Source: Streptomyces malachitofuscus (GTDB lineage Bacteria > Actinomycetota > Actinomycetes > Streptomycetales > Streptomycetaceae). From it: a stretch of DNA of 64,000 nt. The stretch spans positions 434,001-498,000 of the forward strand of contig NZ_BMUF01000002.1 in NCBI RefSeq assembly GCF_014650055.1. Direction: 5' to 3'. The notes under the pieces were generated by a model. The model was not told the DNA's origin and searched no databases. It saw only the letters and a program-made list of their open reading frames with translations. Position numbers and translations under genes: made by a program. Of this stretch, positions 24,010 through 32,083 are shown in pieces; the first letter of the stretch is position 1, and the number at the start of each line of letters is the position of its first letter.

Positions 24010-25287
24010 TCACACGCTCTGTGGCCTCAGGCGGGCCTGCTCGGCCGTGCTGGGGGCTTTGTCGGTGGTCAGGGCGCTGCCTGCTTGCCATTTGGGCCAG
24101 TCGAGGTTCCAGTCGCCGAAGCCGTTGCCGAAGGGTTCCATCGTGTCGCCGGCCGAGTTGACCACCTCGACGATGTCGCCCTGGCGGACGGTGTCGAAGA
24201 ACCACTCGGCGTTGGCGGTGCTCATGCCGACACAGCCGTGGCTGACGTTGGCGTAGCCCTGGGAGCCGACGGACCACGGGGCGGCGTGCACGTACTCGCC
24301 GCTCCAGGTCACCCGGGTGGCGAAGCGGACGTCCAGGTCGTACGACTCCGCCGAGCCCTCGGCGATGCCGACGGTGCTGCTGCGCATGCGTACGAAGGGT
24401 TCCTTGGCGAGCACCACCTTGACGCCGTTGCGGGTCTCGAAGCCGGGCTTGCCGGTGGTGACCGGGAGCTGCTTGATCTCCTCGCCGTTCTTGATGACCG
24501 TCAGCCGGTGCGCGGCGGCGTCGGTGAGGGCTATGACCCGGTCGCCGGTGCGCAGCGTCAGCGGCTTGGACGCGGCGCCCCGGAGCCGGTCGCCGACCTT
24601 GATGCCCTCCAGGTTGCTGCGGACCTCGATGGTGGCGTGGGCGGGCCAGTACTCCTTCGGCCGGTAGTGCAGCTTCTTGTCGTCGACCCAGTGCCAGGTG
24701 CCGGTCACGGCGGGCGTGGAGTCGACCTTGAGGGCGCGTTCCACGACGGCTCGCTGGGCCGGGTCCCTGACGGGTTCGTTGAGCTCGGCGGTGACGGGCT
24801 GGCCGACGCCGTACGTGCCCGCCTCGGGGCCGAAGGTGACGGCCAGGCGCTTGGTGGCGGCGGGCCTGCCCGTCGTGAAGGTGAGGACCTTGCGGCCGGG
24901 GGCCCCGTCCTCGTCCTCGGTGCTCACCCGCACCGTGTACTGGGCGCCGGCGGCCAGCGGGGTGGTGCTGTGCCAGCGGCTGCCGTCGGCGGCCAGTTCG
25001 CCCGCCACGTGGCGTCCCGCGGCGTCCACGGCGGTGACGTCCGTGATCCGCCCGTCGGAGTCCTCGGCGACGATCTCCAGGGGCTTGTCGGGGTCGGCCG
25101 GCTTGCCCTCGTCGGCGGAGACGCTGAAGGAGATCCGGTCGGCCGCGTCGTACGGCTCGGCGGACAGCGGGTGGCCGTCGGAGGAGCAGCCGGTGACGCC
25201 CGCGCCGAGGGCGATCACCAGCAGCGTGCAGCCGGCGAGGCGGCTCCGGCCGGCGCCCGCGCCACGGGGGGACTTCGTGTGTCTCAT
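24010..25287 (-). CDS. L,D-transpeptidase lipoprotein (Ig-like domains plus YkuD)
   Basis: 425 residues. Lipobox LGAGVTGCSSDG (Cys about residue 33), two Ig-like modules (about 50-265), and a C-terminal YkuD domain with SHGCVGMSTANAEW (catalytic Cys about 369, His at HGC). Same layout as mycobacterial LdtMt2. It makes 3-3 mDAP cross-links in peptidoglycan or attaches wall proteins; active at the outer membrane-facing side of the cytoplasmic membrane. ATG 25287 sits six bases from a TAGCGT -10 box, so the message is probably leaderless. Confidence 0.93.
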   Translation of the reverse strand: MRHTKSPRGAGAGRSRLAGCTLLVIALGAGVTGCSSDGHPLSAEPYDAADRISFSVSADEGKPADPDKPLEIVAEDSDGRITDVTAVDAAGRHVAGELAADGSRWHSTTPLAAGAQYTVRVSTEDEDGAPGRKVLTFTTGRPAATKRLAVTFGPEAGTYGVGQPVTAELNEPVRDPAQRAVVERALKVDSTPAVTGTWHWVDDKKLHYRPKEYWPAHATIEVRSNLEGIKVGDRLRGAASKPLTLRTGDRVIALTDAAAHRLTVIKNGEEIKQLPVTTGKPGFETRNGVKVVLAKEPFVRMRSSTVGIAEGSAESYDLDVRFATRVTWSGEYVHAAPWSVGSQGYANVSHGCVGMSTANAEWFFDTVRQGDIVEVVNSAGDTMEPFGNGFGDWNLDWPKWQAGSALTTDKAPSTAEQARLRPQSV

Positions 25288-25293
25288 GGCCTC

Positions 25294-25299
25294 ACGCTA
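25294..25299 (-). promoter_or_regulatory. -10 box TAGCGT for leaderless L,D-transpeptidase mRNA
   Basis: The minus strand has TAGCGT six bases upstream of the ATG, so transcription would begin at or next to the start codon. No ribosome binding site is present, consistent with a leaderless transcript. Confidence 0.5.
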
Positions 25300-25361
25300 G
25301 GAAGCGGCGCGGGCCTTGGCTCACTGGACGGCCCGAACGGGTGAGGCCGTGCGGAAAAGCG

Positions 25362-25397
25362 GGGGCCCGGACGCTCCTGACGGAGTGTCCGGGCCCC
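25362..25397 (-). terminator. Hairpin terminator of the ctaCDF operon
   Basis: Sixteen-base arms (25362-25377 and 25382-25397), one G-U pair, loop tgac. It begins 19 bases after the ctaF stop. Confidence 0.85.
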
Positions 25398-25415
25398 GAA
25401 GTGCCGTGCGGCGTG

Positions 25416-25814
25416 TTACTGGGTGCGGTTCTCACCGCGGTAGTACTCGAAGACCCAGCCCCAGATGCCGATCAGGAGCAGCGGCGCCGAGAAGTACATC
25501 AGCCACCAGCCGATCGCGACGCCCATGAAGGCCAGGGCGCCACCCACGGCGAGGGACAGCGGCTGCCAGCTGTGCGGGCTGAAGAACCCGACCTCGCCGG
25601 AGTCGTCGGCGACGTCCGCTTCCTTGTTGTCCTGCGCGCCCACGTCGACCCGCCGGGCGGTGAAGCCCAGGTAGAAGCCGATCATGATGCTCAGGCCGAA
25701 CGCCAGGAAGAGGCCGGTGGTGCCGACCGGCTCCTTCGACCACACGCCGTAGACCACGGCCACGAGGAGGAAGAAGACGCTCAGCCACATGAACATCTTG
25801 CCCTGGATCTTCAC
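25416..25814 (-). CDS. ctaF: Cytochrome c oxidase subunit IV (actinobacterial type)
   Basis: 132 residues, four hydrophobic helices (about 5-25, 31-50, 87-105, 107-123). Small actinobacteria-specific aa3 subunit; the ending [13 protein letters not shown] is characteristic. GTG 25814 overlaps the ctaD stop (GTGA), so it is translationally coupled as last gene of ctaC-ctaD-ctaF. Confidence 0.93.
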   Translation of the reverse strand: MKIQGKMFMWLSVFFLLVAVVYGVWSKEPVGTTGLFLAFGLSIMIGFYLGFTARRVDVGAQDNKEADVADDSGEVGFFSPHSWQPLSLAVGGALAFMGVAIGWWLMYFSAPLLLIGIWGWVFEYYRGENRTQ

Positions 25815-27547
25815 TTGCCGGCCTCCTTGCCGCCGGAGAGGGCCTTCTCACCGTGACCGGCGTTCTCGAGCTCGTCGAGTGCGGCGATCTCCGGGTGGTG
25901 CAGGTCGAACGCCGGCGATTCGCTGCGGATACGCGGCAGGGTGATGAAGTTGTGCCGCGGCGGCGGGCTGGAGGTCGCCCACTCCAGGGAGCGGCCGTAG
26001 CCCCACGGGTCGTCGACGCCGACCGGCTTGCCGTACTTGGCCGTCTTCCAGACGTTGTAGAAGAACGGCAGCAGCGACAGGCCGAGCAGGAACGAGGCGA
26101 TCGTGGACACCGTGTTCAGGGCGGTGAAGCCGTCGGCCGCCAGGTAGTCGGCGTACCGGCGCGGCATGCCCTCGACACCCAGCCAGTGCTGGACGAGGAA
26201 GGTGCCGTGGAAGCCGATGAACAGCGTCCAGAAGGTGATCTTGCCGAGCCGCTCGTCGAGCAGCTTGCCGGTGAACTTCGGCCACCAGAAGTGGAAGCCG
26301 GCGAACATCGCGAACACCACGGTGCCGAACACCACGTAGTGGAAGTGCGCCACCACGAAGTAGGAGTCGGAGACGTGGAAGTCCAGCGGCGGCGAGGCCA
26401 GGATGACGCCGGTCAGACCACCGAAGGTGAAGGTGATCAGGAAGCCCAGCGTCCACAGCATCGGCGTCTCGAAGGAGAGACTGCCCTTCCACATGGTGCC
26501 GATCCAGTTGAAGAACTTCACACCGGTCGGGACCGCGATCAGGAAGGTCATGAAGGAGAAGAACGGCAGCAGCACACCGCCCGTGACGTACATGTGGTGC
26601 GCCCACACCGTCACCGACAGACCCGCGATCGCGATGGTCGCGCCGATCAGACCCATGTAGCCGAACATCGGCTTGCGGGAGAAGACCGGGATGATCTCGG
26701 AGACGATGCCGAAGAACGGCAGCGCGATGATGTACACCTCGGGATGGCCGAAGAACCAGAACAGGTGCTGCCAGAGCAGCGCACCGCCGTTGGCCGAGTC
26801 GAAGATGTGTGCGCCGAACTTGCGGTCGGCCTCCAGCGCGAACAGCGCGGCGGCGAGGACCGGGAAGGCGAGCAGGACCAGCACACCGGTCAGCAGCACG
26901 TTCCAGGTGAAGATCGGCATGCGGAACATCGTCATGCCCGGAGCGCGCATGCAGATGATCGTGGTGATGAAGTTGACCGAGCCGAGGATCGTGCCGAAGC
27001 CGGAGAAGGCCAGACCCATGATCCACATGTCGGCGCCGATGCCCGGCGAGCGGACCGCGTCCGACAGCGGGGAGTAGGCGAACCAGCCGAAGTCGGCCGC
27101 GCCGTCCGGGGTGAGGAACCCACCGACCGCGATCAGCGAACCGAAGAGGTACAGCCAGTAGGCGAACATGTTCAGCCGCGGGAACGCCACGTCGGGCGCG
27201 CCGATCTGCAGCGGCATGATCCAGTTGGCGAAACCGGCGAACAGCGGCGTCGCGAACATCAGCAGCATGATCGTGCCGTGCATCGTGAACGCCTGGTTGA
27301 ACTGTTCGTTCGACACGATCTGCAGGCCCGGACGGGCCAGCTCGGCGCGCATGACCAGGGCCATGACGCCACCGATGACGAAGAACACGAACGACGTCAC
27401 CAGGTACAGCGTGCCGATCGTCTTGTGGTCGGTGGTCGTCAGCCACTTGATGACGACCTCGCCACGGCTCTGGCGCCGCACCGGCAGCTCGTCCTGGTAG
27501 TGGGACCCTGCTGCCGCGGCACCCTGGGGTTCGTTGAGGATGCTCAC
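25811..27547 (-). CDS. ctaD: Cytochrome c oxidase subunit I (aa3)
   Basis: 578 residues, twelve membrane helices. All metal ligands visible: [15 protein letters not shown] (heme a His, about 89-103), [17 protein letters not shown] with the CuB His-Tyr pair (about 268-284), WAHHMY (CuB His pair, about 318-323), and [12 protein letters not shown] (heme a and a3 His, about 400-411). It reduces oxygen to water and pumps protons. GTG 27547 overlaps the ctaC stop (GTGA); the open frame upstream of it is the ctaC gene in another frame. Confidence 0.98.
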   Translation of the reverse strand: MSILNEPQGAAAAGSHYQDELPVRRQSRGEVVIKWLTTTDHKTIGTLYLVTSFVFFVIGGVMALVMRAELARPGLQIVSNEQFNQAFTMHGTIMLLMFATPLFAGFANWIMPLQIGAPDVAFPRLNMFAYWLYLFGSLIAVGGFLTPDGAADFGWFAYSPLSDAVRSPGIGADMWIMGLAFSGFGTILGSVNFITTIICMRAPGMTMFRMPIFTWNVLLTGVLVLLAFPVLAAALFALEADRKFGAHIFDSANGGALLWQHLFWFFGHPEVYIIALPFFGIVSEIIPVFSRKPMFGYMGLIGATIAIAGLSVTVWAHHMYVTGGVLLPFFSFMTFLIAVPTGVKFFNWIGTMWKGSLSFETPMLWTLGFLITFTFGGLTGVILASPPLDFHVSDSYFVVAHFHYVVFGTVVFAMFAGFHFWWPKFTGKLLDERLGKITFWTLFIGFHGTFLVQHWLGVEGMPRRYADYLAADGFTALNTVSTIASFLLGLSLLPFFYNVWKTAKYGKPVGVDDPWGYGRSLEWATSSPPPRHNFITLPRIRSESPAFDLHHPEIAALDELENAGHGEKALSGGKEAGK

Positions 27548-28536
27548 AGGATGTTCGCCTCCCGGTTCTTCTCGTGCTCCGTCTGGGAGATGCCAGACGG
27601 CACGTAACCGGTCTGCCCCTTCTTCACAAGGTCCTTCAGGTGCTGCTCGTAGCGCTCGGGGGAGACGACCTTCACGTTGAACAGCATCCGGGAGTGGTCG
27701 ACGCCGCAGAGCTCGGCGCACTTGCCGAGGAAGGTGCCCTCACGGTTGGGGGTCACCTCGAAGGCGTTGGGGTGGCCGGGGATGACGTCCTGCTTCATGA
27801 GGAACGGCACCACCCAGAAGGAGTGGATGACATCACGCGAGGTCAGCACGAAGCGGACCCGCTTGCCCTCGGGCAGCCACAGGGTGGGGCCCGGGTTGTT
27901 GGTCTGCGGGTTCCGGGTACCGGGGACACCGCAGTCGTAGACACCACCGGCGTCGGCCGGGAAGGCGTTCTTGTAGCGTTCCGGAACCGACTCGAGCTCC
28001 TTGGACGTCTTGGCGTCGCCCGTGGAACCCTCGACGTTCTCGACGTAGTTGAAGCACCAGCTCCACTGGAAGCCGACCACGTTGATGGTGACGTCGGGAC
28101 TCTTCTCGAGCTTCAGGAGCTCGGATTCGTCACGCGCGGTGAAGTAGAAGAACACCGAGACGATGATGAGCGGAACCACCGTGTACAGCGCCTCGATGGG
28201 CATGTTGTACCGGGTCTGCGGAGGAACCTCCACCTTGGTGCGGCTGCGCCGGTGGAAGAAAGCACTCCACAGGATCAGGCCCCACACCAGCACGCCGACG
28301 ACGAGCGCGGCGGCCCAGGATCCCTGCCACAGGGAGAGGATCCGCGGAGCCTCTTCCGTGGTGGGGGTGGGCATACCAAGGCGGGGGAAGTCCTCCCATG
28401 TGCAACCGGTGGCGGTCGCCAGGACCAGGCCCGCGGTCAGTGCCTGCAGCAGCTTCCGCCGCATCGGGCGCCGCGGCATGGGGGTACCTCCCACGCCCTT
28501 CGGGCCGTGGGGGAGGTCGGAGCCGTTGGGACTCAC
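27544..28536 (-). CDS. ctaC: Cytochrome c oxidase subunit II, lipoprotein form
   Basis: Up to 330 residues. Lipobox LATATGCTW, two membrane helices (about 76-96 and 117-137), and a cupredoxin domain with the CuA site HSFWV...[13 protein letters not shown] (about 241-291). Receives electrons from QcrC. Two starts compete: GTG 28536 with GGGAAGG upstream, giving the family-like VSPNGSD, and ATG 28479 with GGGAGG seven bases upstream. The 12 or so residues between the two ([11 protein letters not shown] region) are encoded by a palindromic repeat element, an apparent in-frame insertion. Confidence 0.95.
   Translation of the reverse strand: MSPNGSDLPHGPKGVGGTPMPRRPMRRKLLQALTAGLVLATATGCTWEDFPRLGMPTPTTEEAPRILSLWQGSWAAALVVGVLVWGLILWSAFFHRRSRTKVEVPPQTRYNMPIEALYTVVPLIIVSVFFYFTARDESELLKLEKSPDVTINVVGFQWSWCFNYVENVEGSTGDAKTSKELESVPERYKNAFPADAGGVYDCGVPGTRNPQTNNPGPTLWLPEGKRVRFVLTSRDVIHSFWVVPFLMKQDVIPGHPNAFEVTPNREGTFLGKCAELCGVDHSRMLFNVKVVSPERYEQHLKDLVKKGQTGYVPSGISQTEHEKNREANIL
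28479..28517. repeat. Palindromic repeat element inside the 5' end of ctaC
   Basis: Begins gggggtacctccc, forms a hairpin (cccacgccc/gggccgtggg with one bulge) and ends gggggagg. Its ends match the element at 44114-44154 and the inverted copy in aceE at 60881-60922. On the ctaC strand it supplies GGGAGGT, a good ribosome binding site for the ATG at 28479. Confidence 0.65.
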
Positions 28537-28754
28537 GTAGCGCCTTCCCGAGAGTCTCGCCCGCGCGGATCGGCTGCGGCCTTCTCGCTGGTCGGTCGCC
28601 GCCCTGCGTCGGGCAGGGGTTTGGATGTTTATGCGGACCAAACCCTAGCCGACGCCCTCCGGGGGGTTGCGGGGAGGGGGGCCATACGCGCCGCGGGTTA
28701 CACCGAGCGCCTCAACACCCGGGGGTGCGGGTTTGCGTGGCGGCCGCGGCGTCG

Positions 28755-28792
28755 TCGTGGCTGATCGCGCAGTTCCCCGCGCCCCTGGGGGG
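28755..28792. repeat. Dispersed repeat copy immediately before a promoter
   Basis: Contains gtggctgatcgcgcagttcc and ccgcgcccctgggg. It runs directly into the TAGCGT -10 box of the desulfurase gene, so the repeat occupies that promoter's -35 region. Confidence 0.7.
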
Positions 28793-28794
28793 TT

Positions 28795-28800
28795 TAGCGT
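28795..28800 (+). promoter_or_regulatory. -10 box TAGCGT for leaderless desulfurase-TusA mRNA
   Basis: TAGCGT ends six bases before the GTG at 28807 and no ribosome binding site is present, so the transcript is expected to start at the initiation codon. Confidence 0.5.
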
Positions 28801-28806
28801 GGCTGT

Positions 28807-30195
28807 GTGTCCTACTTCGATGCCGCTTCCGCCGCCCCTTTGCATCCCGTTGCCCGGCAGGCCCTGTCGGCCTCTCTCGACGAGGGGTGGGCGGATCCCG
28901 CGCGGCTCTATCGGGAGGGGCGGCGGGCGCGGTTGCTGCTGGACGCGGCGCGGGAGGCCGCGGCGGAGGCGGTGGGGTGCCGGGCGGACGAGCTGGTGTT
29001 CACGTCGTCCGGTACCCGGGCGGTGCACGACGGGATCGCGGGGGCGCTGGCCGGGCGACGGCGCGCCGGGCGTCACCTGATCGTGTCCGCGGTCGAACAC
29101 TCTTCTGTGCTCCATACGGCGGAAGTTCACGAGGCCGCCGGGGGGTCGGTCACCGAGGTCGCGGTGGACCGCACGGGAGCGGTGAGCCCGTCCGGGTACG
29201 CCGAGGCGCTGCGGCCGGACACCGCGCTGGCGTGTCTGCAGTCGGCCAACCACGAGGTGGGGACGGTGCAGCCGGTGGCGGAGGTGGCCGAGGCCTGCCG
29301 GGCGGCGGGGGTGCCGCTGCTGGTGGACGCGGCCCAGTCGCTGGGCTGGGGGCCGGTGGAGGGCGGCTGGTCGCTGCTCGCGGCGAGCGCGCACAAGTGG
29401 GGCGGGCCGTCGGGGGTGGGGCTGCTCGTCGTACGCAAGGGGGTGCGCTTCGCGCCCCAGGGGCCGCGCGACGAACGGGAGTCGGGGCGGGCGGCCGGGT
29501 TCGAGAACCTGCCGGCCATCGTGGCCGCGGCGGCGTCCCTGCGGGCCGTGCGGGCGGAGGCGGCCGAGGAGTCGGCACGGTTGCGGGAGCTGACGGAGCG
29601 GATCCGGGCGCGGGTGCCCCGGCTGGTGCCGGACGTGGAGGTGGTCGGCGATCCGCGGCGGCGGCTGCCCGGGATCGTCACGTTCTCCTGTCTGTACGTC
29701 GACGGGGAGACCCTGCTGCACGAGCTGGACCGTGCGGACTTCTCCGTGTCCTCCGGGTCGTCGTGCACGAGCAGCACGCTGACGCCGAGCCATGTGCTCA
29801 GGGCGATGGGGGTGCTCAGCGAGGGCAACGTCCGGGTCTCGCTGCCGCCGGGGACGCGGGAGGAGGACGTCGAGCGGTTCCTGACCGTGCTGCCGGGGCT
29901 GGTGGCCGGGGTGCGGGAGAAGCTGGGGGCGCCGGTGTCCGCGGGCGACCTGGTGACGCAGGAGCGGGACGACGCCCTGGTGGTGGACGCGCTGGGCCGG
30001 CGCTGCCCGATTCCGGTGATCGAGCTGGCCAAGGTGATCGGGGACGTCCCGGTGGGCGGCACGGTCCGCGTCCTGTCCGACGACGAGGCGGCCCGGCTGG
30101 ACATCCCGGCGTGGTGCGAGATGCGCGGCCAGGAGTACCTGGGCGAGGAACCGGCCCCCCAAGGCACCGCCTACCTGATCCGCAGAACCAGCTGA
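28807..30195 (+). CDS. Cysteine desulfurase fused to a TusA-like sulfur carrier domain
   Basis: 462 residues. The first 375 or so are a NifS/IscS-type PLP enzyme: FDAASAAPLHP, SAVEHSSVLHTAEV (PLP-contact His), SANHEVGTVQPV, the Schiff-base Lys in SAHKWGGPSGVG, and the active-site cysteine loop SSGSSCTSSTLTPSHVL (about 317-333). The last 75 residues are a TusA/SirA domain with the RRCPIPVIELAK persulfide-accepting CPxP cysteine (about 398-409). The fusion would pass sulfur directly from cysteine to the carrier, for tRNA thiolation or cofactor synthesis. Convergent with adoK across a tandem repeat. Confidence 0.93.
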   Translation: MSYFDAASAAPLHPVARQALSASLDEGWADPARLYREGRRARLLLDAAREAAAEAVGCRADELVFTSSGTRAVHDGIAGALAGRRRAGRHLIVSAVEHSSVLHTAEVHEAAGGSVTEVAVDRTGAVSPSGYAEALRPDTALACLQSANHEVGTVQPVAEVAEACRAAGVPLLVDAAQSLGWGPVEGGWSLLAASAHKWGGPSGVGLLVVRKGVRFAPQGPRDERESGRAAGFENLPAIVAAAASLRAVRAEAAEESARLRELTERIRARVPRLVPDVEVVGDPRRRLPGIVTFSCLYVDGETLLHELDRADFSVSSGSSCTSSTLTPSHVLRAMGVLSEGNVRVSLPPGTREEDVERFLTVLPGLVAGVREKLGAPVSAGDLVTQERDDALVVDALGRRCPIPVIELAKVIGDVPVGGTVRVLSDDEAARLDIPAWCEMRGQEYLGEEPAPQGTAYLIRRTS

Positions 30196-30203
30196 CCCCC
30201 CTG

Positions 30204-30603
30204 GGGGCGCGCAGGGACAACACGGCCCACGACCCAACCAGGAGCGCAGCCAACCCCGCATCTTGGGGGCGCGAGGAACCGCGCACGCAGGGACACCACA
30301 GCCCACGACCCAACCAGGGACGCAGCCAACCCCGCATCTTGGGGGCGCGAGGAACCGCGCACGCAGGGACACCACAGCCCACGACCCAACCAGGGACGCA
30401 GCCAACCCCGCATCTTGGGGGCGCGAGGAACCGCGCACGCAGGGACACCACAGCCCACGACCCAACCAGGGACGCAGCCAACCCCGCATCTTGGGGGCGC
30501 GAGGAACCGCGCACGCAGGGACACCACAGCCCACGACCCAACCAGGGGCGCGAGGATCCGCGCGTCTTGGGGGCGCGGGGAACTGCGCGACCAGCCCCCA
30601 CGC
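30204..30603. repeat. 76-bp tandem repeat, about five units
   Basis: The mark catcttggggg recurs at 30259, 30335, 30411 and 30487, exactly 76 bases apart, and a degenerate form at 30563. Internal units are practically identical; the first (aacacgg, aggagcg variants) and last are diverged. Each unit contains gggggcgcgaggaaccgcgc, a version of the dispersed element gggcgcggggaactgcgcg that closes the array. Because 76 is not a multiple of three, long open frames across it are artefacts. Confidence 0.95.
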
Positions 30604-30624
30604 ACCCGCACCCGCACGGTCGGT

Positions 30625-31599
30625 TCAGCTCAGGTGCGCCCGCACCTCCTGCGCCGCCTCGTCCCCGTACGCCTTCGTGAAGCGCTCCATGAAGTGCCCC
30701 CGGCGCAGCTGGTACTCCTGCGTGCCGACCGTCTCGATGACGAGCGTCGCCAGCATGCAGCCGACCTGCGCCGCCCGCTCCAGCGAGACGCCCCACGCCA
30801 GCCCGGACAGGAACCCCGCGCGGAAGGCGTCGCCCACGCCGGTCGGGTCGGCCTTGCGCTCCTCGTCGGGGCAGCCGACCTCGATCGTCTCCTCGCCGGC
30901 CCGCTCGATGCGGACCCCGCGCGCCCCGAGCGTGGTGACCCGGTGGCCGACCCGGTCGAGGATCTCCGCGTCGCTCCAGCCGGTCTTCGTCTCGATGAGC
31001 CCCTTCTCGTACTCGTTGGAGAAGAGGTACGTCGCACCCTCCAGCAGTATCCGGATCTCCTCGCCGTTCATCCGGGCGATCTGCTGGGAGAAGTCGGCGG
31101 CGAACGGAATGCCCCGGGAGCGGCACTCCTCGGTGTGCCGGAGCATGCCCTCCGGGTCGTCCGCGCCGATGAGGACCAGGTCGAGGCCGCCCACGCGGTC
31201 GGCGACGGTCTTCAGCTCGATGAGGCGGGCCTCGCTCATCGCGCCCGTGTAGAAGGAGCCGATCTGGTTGTGGTCGGCGTCCGTGGTGCACACGAAGCGC
31301 GCGGTGTGCAGGGTGTCGGAGATGCGGACGGAGTCGGTGTCGACGCCGTGCCGGTCCAGCCAGGCCCGGTACTCGTCGAAGTCGAAGCCCGCGGCCCCGA
31401 CCAGGATCGGGCGGGTGCCGAGCTGGCCCATCCCGAAGGCGATGTTCGCGCCCACGCCGCCCCGGCGCACGTCGAGGTTGTCGACCAGGAAGGACAGCGA
31501 GACCGTGTGCAGCTGGTCCGCTACGAACTGGTCGGCGAAGCGGCCGGGGAAGGTCATGAGGTGGTCGGTGGCGATGGAGCCGGTGACTGCGATGCGCAC
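30625..31599 (-). CDS. adoK: PfkB-family carbohydrate/nucleoside kinase, adenosine kinase-like
   Basis: 324 residues of the ribokinase fold. N-terminal GSIATDHLMTFPGRF, substrate-site glycines RRGGVGANIAFGMGQLG (about 45-61), and the catalytic signature ADPTGVGDAFRAGFLSGL with the base Asp (about 250-267). Sequence and surroundings (ctaC, a large acidic membrane protein, erpA) match mycobacterial Rv2202c, shown to be adenosine kinase; the role here is by that analogy. GTG 31599 with AGGAGA upstream. Confidence 0.85.
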   Translation of the reverse strand: MRIAVTGSIATDHLMTFPGRFADQFVADQLHTVSLSFLVDNLDVRRGGVGANIAFGMGQLGTRPILVGAAGFDFDEYRAWLDRHGVDTDSVRISDTLHTARFVCTTDADHNQIGSFYTGAMSEARLIELKTVADRVGGLDLVLIGADDPEGMLRHTEECRSRGIPFAADFSQQIARMNGEEIRILLEGATYLFSNEYEKGLIETKTGWSDAEILDRVGHRVTTLGARGVRIERAGEETIEVGCPDEERKADPTGVGDAFRAGFLSGLAWGVSLERAAQVGCMLATLVIETVGTQEYQLRRGHFMERFTKAYGDEAAQEVRAHLS

Positions 31600-31729
31600 G
31601 GCGTGGATTCTCCTGGGGGGAGGCGGGTTGACACTTCACGCTACCGGGTGGGAGCGACCCGTAGAAGCAGCCAAAACTACCCGATAGTAGATCTTTCTTC
31701 GTGACCTTCACCGTGCATACGGTGCCGAC

Positions 31730-31939
31730 ATGACGAACATCAAGGTCCACGCCTCCGCCCCCGCCGATCTCGAAGGCGGCCTGGCGTCGCTGCGCGGTGA
31801 CTGCGCCCGGATGGTTCCCCACTGGACGGTGCCGGAGCGGGCGGCGGCCCGGCCCGTGTCGCCGTCCCTGATCCACGGCGTGAGCGTGCCGCCCGCGTCC
31901 GCCCGGCTGCTGGACGCGATGTCGGAGTACGGCGACTGA
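31730..31939 (+). CDS. Small conserved hypothetical protein
   Basis: 69 residues, no membrane segment or known motif; ends ARLLDAMSEYGD. Codon use is strongly GC3-biased like neighbouring genes, supporting that it is real. It is divergent from adoK, 130 bases away. No function can be proposed. Confidence 0.6.
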   Translation: MTNIKVHASAPADLEGGLASLRGDCARMVPHWTVPERAAARPVSPSLIHGVSVPPASARLLDAMSEYGD

Positions 31940-32083
31940 GCCGACGCCCGGGAACCGTGCGCTCCCCCGCTGCGTCCCATCGCTGTCCCCCGTAAAGGGG
32001 ATGCGGGATACGACCCTTCAGCAGCTCCGGTGTGACCGGGCATGGGTCTACCGGGACAGTTGTGCAGCCGAAGGAGCGATGCG

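Noticed and set aside
30204..30603. CRISPR array
   Set aside because: Units are identical along all 76 bases with no variable spacers, and no cas genes are near.
30171..30617. Long repetitive open frames across the 76-bp array (translations repeating RGWLRPWLGRG and similar)
   Set aside because: The unit length of 76 is not a multiple of three, so the frame rotates each unit; similar open frames occur in several phases and on both strands. It is a noncoding tandem repeat.
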